6,500 bases of DNA, from contig JACRDV010000078.1 of NCBI GenBank assembly GCA_024860865.1, positions 1 to 6,500 on the forward strand, given 5' to 3'. The position numbers and the translations under genes were made by a program. This stretch comes from JACRDV01 sp024860865 [NCBI: Methanobacteriota archaeon] (GTDB lineage: Archaea; JACRDV01). This document shows positions 1-4,677 of this stretch, piece by piece. A model generated the notes under the pieces. That model had not been told where the DNA came from and did not search any database. It saw only the letters and a list, made by a program, of their open reading frames with translations. Each line of letters starts with the position of its first letter. Positions within the stretch are counted from its first letter, which is position 1.

Positions 1-155
1 AAAGCGACTTAGTTGGCAGAAAAAGCCAATTTGTCTGCAATAGAACTTTGATGATAAAAGCTGATAAAGCCTCAAAGAATTTTAGTAAAGAATTTGTAAA
101 AGCTATCAAAAGTCCGAATCAAGAGATAAAGATAATATTGATTGCTGAGAAATGA
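1..155 (+). CDS. C-terminal fragment of a DUF371-like conserved archaeal protein (5' end outside window)
   Basis: An open frame enters from the left edge (first full codon at 3) and ends at TGA 153-155, giving 50 residues. The visible part contains RKSQFVCNRTL followed by IKADKASKNF and a short helix-strand ending IILIAEK. The RKS-x-F-x-C-x-RTL and ADKA pattern resembles, from memory, the C-terminal half of DUF371, a small archaeal family of unknown function. That family call is inference, since only the tail is visible. No signal peptide or membrane segment appears in this part. The gene converges with the zinc-ribbon gene on the other strand, with only 20 bases between the two stop codons. 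Codon use is AT-rich like the surroundings. I am fairly sure it is a real gene end and less sure of the family. Confidence 0.6.
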   Translation, partial: SDLVGRKSQFVCNRTLMIKADKASKNFSKEFVKAIKSPNQEIKIILIAEK

Positions 156-175
156 TTGCCGAATTAAAATGAGAA

Positions 176-319
176 TTAGATTTTCGAAGAAGCTTTCTTG
201 AGCTTGAGTGGAAGTACTAAGTAATCTGTAATCTTTCGAGAACAAGTAGGACAAACATAGATAGTTAGGCCGATACCGTTTTGTTCACTCATTGATATAC
301 GACAATCTGGACAATTCAA
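176..319 (-). CDS. Small zinc-ribbon protein, 47 aa
   Basis: The minus-strand frame from TTG at 319 to TAA at 176-178 encodes 47 residues with two CPxC knuckles, Cys3-x2-Cys6 and Cys23-x2-Cys26. They are separated by a short loop with a Gly-Ile-Gly turn, and a basic tail (LKLKKASSK) follows. This four-cysteine spacing is typical of a rubredoxin-like or zinc-ribbon fold that binds one zinc. The function is unknown; small archaeal zinc ribbons often serve as nucleic-acid or protein-binding adaptors. An in-frame TGA lies seven codons upstream, so TTG is the only conventional start. A GAGAGG tract (334-339) is about 14 bases upstream, farther than usual. An ATG near 358 is in another frame, so a frameshift joining it to this ORF cannot be excluded. 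The frame is short, but the paired cysteine motifs make chance unlikely. Confidence 0.6.
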   Translation of the reverse strand: MNCPDCRISMSEQNGIGLTIYVCPTCSRKITDYLVLPLKLKKASSKI

Positions 320-354
320 CTTTTGTTTGATGTCCTCTCAATTTTTTTGTTTTC

Positions 355-365
355 ATTTATTTAAA
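355..365 (-). promoter_or_regulatory. Candidate TATA box for the 47-aa zinc-ribbon gene
   Basis: On the minus strand this reads TTTAAATAAAT. Its centre is about 41 bases upstream of the TTG start, which would put the transcription start near 333, just at the purine-rich GAGAGG tract. The surroundings are very AT-rich, so the match is weak evidence on its own. Confidence 0.35.
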
Positions 366-571
366 GTTAAGTTTCGGTATAAAAAAGTTTCTATTTCGAA
401 AATTTTTTATCAACAGCATGAAAAATAAATTTTTTTCTTTATGTTCTGGAAATTCAGAGCTTAGCAAATCATAAAAATTTATTTTGCATCAAGATTAAGG
501 CTAAACTAACACAATTCTAATCCTAACTTTTGGCAAATACTTCTGTGGGAGATTTAAACTATTAGCTTCTT
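366..571. other. AT-rich intergenic region between the two small zinc-ribbon genes
   Basis: There is no conventional gene here. On the minus strand a frame shifted relative to the 55-aa zinc-ribbon gene stays open from about 592 down to a TAG at 501-503. It reads LRVLEEANSLNLPQKY and ends in a basic-hydrophobic stretch, which looks protein-like. It could be the original C-terminus of that gene after a frameshift, or chance. The 12-mer AAGGCTAAACTA at 497-508 also occurs inside the duplicated 50-base element described below. Runs of T and A around 400-450 show no clear hairpin. Confidence 0.4.
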
Positions 572-739
572 CTAAAACTCTAAGCAGGAAGATGCTTTAG
601 AATAGCAATCTTCGCATATTAGTATTGGTTTAAGCATCTCAAAAGCTAATTTCCCAACGTAACCATTAATTCCGCATTGGCAACATTTTACTTCAATATC
701 CTCTTTCCTAGAGCTATCTCGTATCACTAAATATTCCAT
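572..739 (-). CDS. Small zinc-ribbon protein, 55 aa
   Basis: The minus-strand frame runs from ATG at 737-739 to TAG at 572-574, giving 55 residues. An N-terminal segment (MEYLVIRDSSRKEDIEVK) leads to Cys19-Cys20-x-Cys22, a middle hydrophobic stretch with GYVGKLAFEMLKP, and then Cys42-x2-Cys45 (ICEDCY). The pattern Cys19-x2-Cys22 plus Cys42-x2-Cys45 indicates a single zinc site. I do not recognise the family. A TATAAA lies only about 16 bases upstream of this ATG, too close for it. A leaderless start at the in-frame GTG 725-727 (28 bases from the box) would instead give a 51-residue protein with all cysteines intact. The 50-base repeat lies immediately upstream. A shifted open frame continues beyond the stop, so the C-terminus may have been shortened by a frameshift. 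Confidence 0.6.
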   Translation of the reverse strand: MEYLVIRDSSRKEDIEVKCCQCGINGYVGKLAFEMLKPILICEDCYSKASSCLEF

Positions 740-750
740 TAAAAGCAACA

Positions 751-758
751 CCTTTATA
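751..758 (-). promoter_or_regulatory. Candidate TATA box (TATAAAGG) upstream of the 55-aa zinc-ribbon gene
   Basis: The minus strand reads CGTATAAAGG at the end of the duplicated segment. Archaeal spacing of about 26 bases would place transcription near 728, which fits an in-frame GTG start at 725-727 better than the ATG at 737-739. Confidence 0.35.
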
Positions 759-764
759 CGGCAC

Positions 765-814
765 GGCTTTGGGACAAAAATAGTTTAGCCTTTCCTCCTC
801 AAGACCCTTTCGTC
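765..814 (-). repeat. 50-bp inverted duplication, copy A
   Basis: Read on the minus strand, these 50 bases match plus-strand 4299-4348 at 47 positions; I aligned them by eye without gaps. They comprise the last eight sense codons of a reading frame (DERVLRRKG tail), the stop TAA, and 20 more bases, ACTATTTTTGTCCCAAAGCC, that are identical in both copies. The three differences all change Arg codons to Lys codons (AGG versus AAG). Upstream of the block the two copies still align at protein level with third-position differences. In both places a TATA-like box and a small gene follow within about 45 bases. Confidence 0.85.
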
Positions 815-889
815 GGCTGGCATTAAAACTACTCTCCGATCAAAACGTTTATAATTTGTCTCCAAATTTTTCTTCAGTTGTTTATCCAC
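785..889 (-). CDS. Possible 34-aa micro-protein or gene relic sharing its C-terminus with the 4203-4328 frame
   Basis: The minus-strand frame opens after TAA-TAG, has a GTG at 887-889 and ends with TAA 785-787. It encodes 34 mostly charged residues, with a helix-like N-terminus (MDKQLKKNLE) and the tail VVLMPADERVLRRKG. The tail matches VFLTPGDEKVLKKKG encoded at 4203-4328, gap-free with Lys/Arg exchanges and several silent changes. That pattern suggests both evolved as protein-coding sequence. Whether this is an intact small protein or the eroded 3' end of a larger gene cannot be told. No Shine-Dalgarno site is evident, and the region upstream has stops in all frames. I do not recognise the family. 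Confidence 0.35.
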   Translation of the reverse strand: MDKQLKKNLETNYKRFDRRVVLMPADERVLRRKG

Positions 890-1330
890 TTTCTATTAAA
901 TTTAACGGCTTTTTCCTTTTTCTAATCGTTAGTTTTGATTTGGATATTCCAACCAAGGTTCTATCCATACATATTCTTAAGAGAATTATCTTAGCCTTTT
1001 CCCATCTCAAGTAAAAAAATTAACAATAAGTATAAAATTTCACGCTCATGTGAAGAAAGTCGTGGGTAGTTCAAAGTTTGGTCTCCATGTCTTCAGGGCA
1101 TTGGAGTTTTTATTTTAGTAGAAAATATTTACAAACATTGAAAATTGGAAAGGACTTCCAACTTTTGAGCTAAAAGAGATTTGATTTTCCATAGGTTAGA
1201 ACCTTCAATTATCCACAGCAGTTGCCCACAACTTCCTTAACAAGAACAAGAGCGAAATTTTAATAAATTAAATTTCAATAAAAGTTTTGAGTCTTTTTTA
1301 TGTTTTAAATCTAATGTTCAATGTCCATGA
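890..1330. other. AT-rich gene-poor region upstream of the methyltransferase
   Basis: No frame longer than about 30 codons looks protein-like on either strand. A minus-strand stretch around 985-1070 reads YPRLSSHEREILYLL before a stop, and a plus-strand GTG frame at 1050-1118 gives 22 residues; neither has a supported start or family. A TATAAA at 1031-1036 has no matching gene start. Small inverted repeats occur: TTCAC/GTGAA around a 6-base loop near 1038-1053, and TTGGAA/TTCCAA around a 5-base loop at 1145-1161. It may be decayed sequence or carry an untranslated RNA; nothing here can be named. Confidence 0.4.
1303..1310 (+). promoter_or_regulatory. Candidate TATA box for the methyltransferase gene
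   Basis: TTTTAAAT is centred about 42 bases before the ATG at 1349. The usual archaeal spacing puts transcription start near 1333, leaving a short leader that just contains the GGTGAT ribosome-binding site. Confidence 0.45.
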
Positions 1331-1338
1331 AGTTAAAC

Positions 1339-1344
1339 GGTGAT
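1339..1344 (+). promoter_or_regulatory. Shine-Dalgarno site deciding the methyltransferase start
   Basis: GGTGAT is complementary to the archaeal 16S rRNA 3' end and lies four bases before ATG 1349. It overlaps the alternative starts GTG 1340 and ATG 1343, which therefore could not use it. This favours 1349. Confidence 0.6.
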
Positions 1345-1348
1345 GAAG

Positions 1349-2143
1349 ATGGCGGAAGAAAATAAGGGGAAAAAACCAAACTACGGGTATACTGCAGTGA
1401 AATATTTTGCATATATGGGGGTTATTGGGTTCATCGGATTATGTGTGGCGCTCATCGGAAGCTTTCTGACCCCGCCTTTGAGTACGCTATTGATGCTCAT
1501 TGGGATACCGGTTGCTTTCGTCGGATTTTGGATAGCAGTTTCGTATGTGGTTCTCTATAACTCGCTTTTCAAGAGAGAGGCACAGGAAAAACTATGGGGA
1601 GAAATCACCAAACTCTCCAAGATAAGAGGAGATGAGAAAATTCTAGATGTAGGTTGCGGCATGGGCAGGGCATCAATCCGTTTGGCGAAACAGCTGACTA
1701 CGGGAAAAGTAACGGGCATTGACATTTATGGTGGTGTGAGTGGAACTTCGCCAGAACCCGCACGCAGAAATGCAAAAATCGAGGGAGTTGCTGATAGGGT
1801 GGAATTCAAATACGGCAATGTTTTAGACATTCCCTTCAAAGACAATACATTTGATGTTGTAAATGCGAGTTCGGTTCTGCACGAAATACATGGGCTTGAA
1901 AATCAACAAAAGGCCATGCAGGAAATTTACCGTGTGCTGAAGCCTGGTGGAAAATTCGTCACGCTTGAAATTCTGAGGGCACCAAAACTTTTCTTCCTGA
2001 TGCTCTTTTTCGGCTTCGTATGGAGTCCAAAAGAGCACTGGACAAACCTCATAAAGCAGACAGGGTTGGAAAATCTAAGGGCATTTGTGCTCAAAGCCTT
2101 GCCTGATATAGGAATATTTGTGGCTGAAAAACCTCGAAAGTGA
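1349..2143 (+). CDS. Membrane-anchored class I SAM-dependent methyltransferase, 264 aa
   Basis: The N-terminus has two hydrophobic, probably membrane-spanning segments (about residues 19-40 and 45-70). A Rossmann methyltransferase domain follows. Motif I is LDVGCGMGR (99-107), the acidic end of strand 2 is GIDIY (Asp125), GNVLDIPF is at 156-163, then the FDVVNASSVLHEI strand-4 region (168-180) and LKPGG (197-201). These are hallmarks of the UbiE/methyltransferase-11 type. A third hydrophobic patch (212-225, LFFLMLFFGF) may lie on the membrane. The catalytic domain probably faces the cytoplasm and may act on a lipid, quinone-like or other hydrophobic substrate, but the substrate cannot be read from the sequence. 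The gene stands alone between an AT-rich gap and a tRNA on the other strand. Spot counts suggest higher GC than its neighbours (31 of 60 at 1441-1500, against 23 of 60 at 3241-3300), hinting at transfer. A GTG at 1340 would add MMK. Confidence 0.85.
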   Translation: MAEENKGKKPNYGYTAVKYFAYMGVIGFIGLCVALIGSFLTPPLSTLLMLIGIPVAFVGFWIAVSYVVLYNSLFKREAQEKLWGEITKLSKIRGDEKILDVGCGMGRASIRLAKQLTTGKVTGIDIYGGVSGTSPEPARRNAKIEGVADRVEFKYGNVLDIPFKDNTFDVVNASSVLHEIHGLENQQKAMQEIYRVLKPGGKFVTLEILRAPKLFFLMLFFGFVWSPKEHWTNLIKQTGLENLRAFVLKALPDIGIFVAEKPRK

Positions 2144-2261
2144 CTAATTCTAGCTTTGGTCGTGCTGAGATTGGGGGATCCTAGAATGCTAAGGAGAGAT
2201 ATGAAAATCCCCTTTGCCTAAACCTCCACTTTTATCAAATGCGCCAGCAATTTTTAATCTA
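2144..2261. other. Intergenic region between methyltransferase and tRNA-Leu
   Basis: This holds inverted repeats but no clear terminator: ATTCTAG (2147-2153) with CTAGAAT (2181-2187), and GGGGAT (2174-2179) with ATCCCC (2207-2212). A good ribosome-binding sequence, AAGGAGAGAT (2191-2200), directly precedes an ATG at 2201 whose frame ends after six codons, at 2219-2221. It looks like the front of a truncated gene or a leader-like micro-ORF. Confidence 0.35.
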
Positions 2262-2393
2262 TGGTGCGGAGGAGAGGATTTGAACCCCTGTAGGGCCTAC
2301 GCCCATGGGATATCCCACAAAGCCTTGAGTTTAATGCCAGTCAGAATAACTGAACTTGGTCCCACCCATTTAACCAGGCTCTGGCACCTCCGC
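2262..2393 (-). tRNA. Interrupted tRNA-Leu (anticodon unresolved, probably CAA), encoded CCA
   Basis: Read on the minus strand from 2393, GCGGAGG pairs perfectly with CCTCCGC at 2266-2272. Discriminator A73 (2265) and an encoded CCA (2262-2264) follow. The T arm is AGGGG-TTCAAAT-CCTCT. A long variable arm (GGGC/GCCC) makes this class II, and class II with A73 is leucine in archaea. The D region CCAGAGCCTGGTTAAATGG is Leu-like. The gene is 132 bases including CCA, about 44 more than a mature tRNA-Leu, so it carries one or more introns between the anticodon stem halves TGGGA (2360-2364) and TCCCA (2306-2310). CAA occurs twice in that interval, at 2356-2358 (preceded by C) and 2325-2327 (in CTCAAG). 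I could not draw a canonical bulge-helix-bulge for a single 37/38 intron. Using CTCAAG needs two introns of about 30 and 12 bases. Confidence 0.85.
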
Positions 2394-2416
2394 GCAATTA
2401 ATAATTGCTTTTTGAA

Positions 2417-2423
2417 ATTTAAA
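2417..2423 (-). promoter_or_regulatory. TATA box of the tRNA-Leu gene
   Basis: The minus strand reads TTTAAAT within ATTATTTAAATTTC, centred 27 bases before the mature 5' end of the tRNA. This is the standard archaeal distance from TATA box to transcription start. Confidence 0.6.
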
Positions 2424-2438
2424 TAATATCCTCATCTT

Positions 2439-2471
2439 AAAAATGCAGAAATTGACTAATCGTGCATTTTT
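2439..2471. repeat. Perfect 9-bp inverted repeat between tRNA-Leu and the ATPase gene
   Basis: AAAAATGCA (2439-2447) and TGCATTTTT (2463-2471) are exact reverse complements separated by 15 bases. On the plus strand the right arm ends in five T. It lies in the divergent intergenic region, just upstream of the tRNA-Leu TATA box. It could be an operator or a weak terminator-like hairpin; neither can be decided here. Confidence 0.5.
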
Positions 2472-2630
2472 CATATAACTGAAATATTCGTTTCCAGAAG
2501 GTCATATCGTAATTTACAGTTCTCGCCAATGTTCTAAATTGAAAGAATTCACTCTTAGTTTCTAAAACGTATGACTCCAGTATGACGAAAGTAATTTGAT
2601 TGAGAAAATCCAATTAACAATGGGATCATC

Positions 2631-4100
2631 TTGGAAGAAGTTAAATTATTAGATAACTATAGTAACGTTAGGATTTATCGAAAAGGAATCGACTTAGTTC
2701 CGACCTATGAGGTAGATGTGCCTAAATTTAGCGATGATGATGAACGCATTATAAACTTGATTTTAGAGAAAGCTGCTGCTGAAATTCAAATTGATCCATA
2801 TTGCATTAACAGCTTTAGAACTAGAAAAGAAATTTTTAGGAATCAAGTGAATAAGCTCATAGATTCAATGGGAATTTATTTTTCAAACGATGGTGAACTT
2901 AAAAAAGCAACAGCAGAGCGCGTAGTTCAGAAAATGGTAGGTTATGGCTTGATTGACTTTTTGCTTGAAGACGATAACCTTGAAGACATTATGGTAGTTG
3001 GACCTAATGTTCCTGTGTATATTTACCATAGGGTTCATGGGATGTGCCGGACAAATTTAGTTTTTAAATCTAATCGCGATCTTTCAGCTATTTGCGAGAA
3101 AATTGCACGCGAAGTTAATGGACATCTAGATTTTGCATCACCAACTCTAGAAGCGCACCTTGCAGACGGCAGCCGAGCAACTGTAGTTATTCCTCCTTTA
3201 ACTCGCTACACTCAGATTTCTATCCGGAAATTTTTGAAAAGCCCTTATTCAATTGTTGATTTGATAGAACGAAACACTCTTGATTCAGAAACAGCAGCTC
3301 TTCTTTGGATTGTAACAGAATTCGGTCGCAACTGCATTATAATCGGTGCGCCAGCTGCTGGCAAAACTACTTTGATGTCTATTTTAGCTTCCTTCATCCC
3401 AAAGCTAGAACACGTTGTTACAATAGAGGATACCTCTGAGCTAAAATTGCCTCATGAGAACTGGGTTCCTCTCTACACCCGCCCACCAAACATTGAAGGC
3501 AAAGGTGAAGTAAAGGCAGATCACTTGCTTTCAATTACTCTTCGGATGCGCCCAGATCGAATTCTTATTGGAGAAATTCGAGAAGAAGAGACGCGAATGC
3601 TTTTTGCTGCAATGAATGCGGGACAAATTTCAGGTTGTTTTGGAACAATGCATGCTCGCAGCTCTAACGAAGTTATCCCCCGTCTAATTGGTCCTCCTAT
3701 GAATGTCGAGAAAGGCATGATTAGAGCCCTAGATTTGATAATCTCGTTAGAAAAGATTCACAATATTGAAAAAGGTATTGAAGTTCGCAAAGTTTTTGAA
3801 GTTAGTGAAGTAACGCCTGAAAAAGATGGATTTGAAATAAAAACATTATGCGAATACGATGCGAAAAACAATTCTTTCCATCTGCATACTAATAAGCTAG
3901 CTTCCTCAAAAATATTGCATGAAATAATACATCAGAATGGATTGAGCTCAAATTATATCCAAAACGAGCTCAAAAATCGAAAAAAGATTTTAGAATATTT
4001 ACAGAGAAATCACATTAGAGATTTTCAAAAAGTTTACGAAATTATTCAAGCTTATTATGCCGACCCAAAAAAGGTAATTGAAGCAGTAATTTCAAGATAA
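2631..4100 (+). CDS. Type II/IV secretion system ATPase (GspE2/VirB11/ArlI superfamily), 489 aa
   Basis: This is a hexameric cytoplasmic ATPase of the kind that powers assembly of archaeal type IV pili or the archaellum. The N-terminal half (about 30-200) carries the family's PAS-like region with NLEDIMVVGP (116-125) and FASPTLEAHLADGSRA (168-183). The C-terminal RecA-like core has Walker A GAPAAGKTT (239-247), the Asp box TIEDTSEL (264-271), Walker B RILIGEIR (310-317) and the His box GCFGTMHA (335-342), all intact. A helical tail follows. Length is near the usual 480-550 residues. The start is TTG at 2631: an in-frame TGA lies at 2601-2603 and no ATG or GTG occurs between. No partner is visible: no GspF/TadC-like membrane protein, no pilin and no prepilin peptidase. 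So it appears as an orphan, or the rest of the system is elsewhere. It is closer to generic pilus ATPases than to anything assignable as ArlI. Confidence 0.9.
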   Translation: MEEVKLLDNYSNVRIYRKGIDLVPTYEVDVPKFSDDDERIINLILEKAAAEIQIDPYCINSFRTRKEIFRNQVNKLIDSMGIYFSNDGELKKATAERVVQKMVGYGLIDFLLEDDNLEDIMVVGPNVPVYIYHRVHGMCRTNLVFKSNRDLSAICEKIAREVNGHLDFASPTLEAHLADGSRATVVIPPLTRYTQISIRKFLKSPYSIVDLIERNTLDSETAALLWIVTEFGRNCIIIGAPAAGKTTLMSILASFIPKLEHVVTIEDTSELKLPHENWVPLYTRPPNIEGKGEVKADHLLSITLRMRPDRILIGEIREEETRMLFAAMNAGQISGCFGTMHARSSNEVIPRLIGPPMNVEKGMIRALDLIISLEKIHNIEKGIEVRKVFEVSEVTPEKDGFEIKTLCEYDAKNNSFHLHTNKLASSKILHEIIHQNGLSSNYIQNELKNRKKILEYLQRNHIRDFQKVYEIIQAYYADPKKVIEAVISR

Positions 4101-4202
4101 GACGCATAAACATCCAATATCCTCAATTAAACCAAATTCTTGGGCCATCTCGCAATGTTTGTTATCATCTATATGGTGGAAAACTATACTTCTTGGTAAT
4201 GA

Positions 4203-4328
4203 ACAAATGGTCACGAGAAAGATGCTGGGAAAGTGATCGATTTTTTAAAAGAGTTCAGTGCAGAAGTGCATGTCAGAGAAGTGTTTCTAACGCCGGGTGA
4301 CGAAAAGGTCTTGAAGAAGAAAGGCTAA
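4203..4328 (+). pseudogene. Gene relic or micro-ORF, paralogous C-terminus to the 785-889 frame
   Basis: The frame opens after TGA (4200-4202) and ends at TAA 4326-4328, with 41 codons. It begins TNGHEKDAGKVIDFLKEF, a helix-like segment, and ends VFLTPGDEKVLKKKG, matching VVLMPADERVLRRKG on the minus strand at 785-889. The only conventional start is GTG 4233, preceded by GGGAAA, which would give 31 residues. Because the conserved-looking NGHEKDAGK lies before that GTG, I favour the 3' end of a decayed longer gene. Upstream (4101-4200) no frame continues it convincingly. The minus strand of 4092-4214 is also open for 40 codons and overlaps it. The family is not recognised. Confidence 0.4.
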
Positions 4329-4348
4329 ACTATTTTTGTCCCAAAGCC
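4299..4348 (+). repeat. 50-bp inverted duplication, copy B
   Basis: This block matches the reverse complement of 765-814 at 47 of 50 positions. It spans the last codons of the 4203-4328 frame, the TAA, and the identical 20-base tail with a T5 run, and ends 15 bases before the TATA-like box of the antitoxin gene. The two copies point outward and enclose about 3.5 kb holding the methyltransferase, tRNA-Leu and the ATPase. Confidence 0.85.
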
Positions 4349-4362
4349 TTCCAGAGTGATAC

Positions 4363-4371
4363 CTTTAAATG
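4363..4371 (+). promoter_or_regulatory. TATA box of the antitoxin-like gene
   Basis: CTTTAAATG is centred 23 bases before the ATG at 4390. With usual archaeal spacing transcription starts at or next to the start codon, so the mRNA is probably leaderless. No Shine-Dalgarno site is seen, which agrees. Confidence 0.5.
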
Positions 4372-4389
4372 TTTTGAAGTTTAATTAAC

Positions 4390-4608
4390 ATGGCTATAAA
4401 GGAAAACTATTTGCAGCAAAGAATTACAGCTATGGAAACCGAGCTTCAGTTACTTAAGAGAAGGGTAGCTATGCCTACGCCATCTAAAGAAGAGATAAAA
4501 AAAAGAATTAGAGAATACAGAAGCCTAGTGAAGGAGATTTCCAAGTCTTTAAAGGTTGGGGAAGACCCAGATACATACATTGCCAAGCTAAGAGCCAAGG
4601 AGTATTAG
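4390..4608 (+). CDS. VapB-like coiled-coil antitoxin, 72 aa
   Basis: The protein is short and highly charged. Residues 5-27 (ENYLQQRITAMETELQLLKRR) look like a coiled coil, a PTPSKEEIKKRIREYRSL helix follows, and the C-terminus is EDPDTYIAKLRAKEY (58-72). A tail of the form DPxxYIxKLRxxxY is common in archaeal VapB-type antitoxins, where it wraps around the PIN toxin. This is recognition by pattern, not by search. The stop TAG (4606-4608) is followed at once by ATG 4609 and the sequence MKLVLDT, the usual opening of a VapC toxin. That is the expected operon order and supports the call. The toxin itself is missing, so this would be an orphan antitoxin. The start follows a well-spaced TATA box. 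Confidence 0.72.
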   Translation: MAIKENYLQQRITAMETELQLLKRRVAMPTPSKEEIKKRIREYRSLVKEISKSLKVGEDPDTYIAKLRAKEY

Positions 4609-4677
4609 ATGAAGCTTGTTCTTGATACCTTAAAGGCATATAATTTTTTAAGTGATATCTATGGAAGCTATGGTTGA
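4609..4677 (+). pseudogene. Residual 5' end of a PIN-domain toxin gene (vapC remnant)
   Basis: The ATG abuts the antitoxin stop codon. The first seven residues, MKLVLDT, are the classic start of a PIN-domain ribonuclease, with the first catalytic Asp at position 6. After Thr7 the usual NVLISAL-type continuation is absent: the frame runs LKAYNFLSDIYG and stops at TGA 4675-4677 after 22 codons. The other three acidic PIN residues and some 110 residues are missing. The next gene starts inside this frame, so a deletion that joined the toxin's first codons to new sequence is the simplest reading. Seven residues alone could be chance; the position right after an antitoxin-like gene is what makes it credible. 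Confidence 0.55.

Noticed and set aside
497-508. Third occurrence of AAGGCTAAACTA from the duplicated element
   Set aside because: Only 12 bases match and the flanks do not. This is plausible by chance in AT-rich sequence.
985-1070. Minus-strand peptide YPRLSSHEREILYLL resembling the start of a LuxR-type helix-turn-helix
   Set aside because: Only about 27 codons without a start codon, and the similarity is limited to a few residues.
1038-1074. TTCAC/GTGAA hairpin and GGGTAGTTCA resembling another IS200/IS605 right end
   Set aside because: No tnpB or tnpA remnant is adjacent on either strand, and the hairpin differs from the one at 6230-6249. The match is about ten bases.
2214-2426. 70-codon plus-strand open frame across the tRNA-Leu gene
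   Set aside because: It is a shadow of the tRNA on the opposite strand; its sequence is dictated by tRNA stems.
4092-4214. A 40-codon minus-strand frame with several Cys and His residues (FHHIDDNKHCEMAQEFGL), converging on the ATPase gene
   Set aside because: It starts at a GTG with no ribosome-binding site, overlaps the plus-strand relic whose tail has a paralogue, and matches no family I know. It remains possible that this strand holds a gene fragment.
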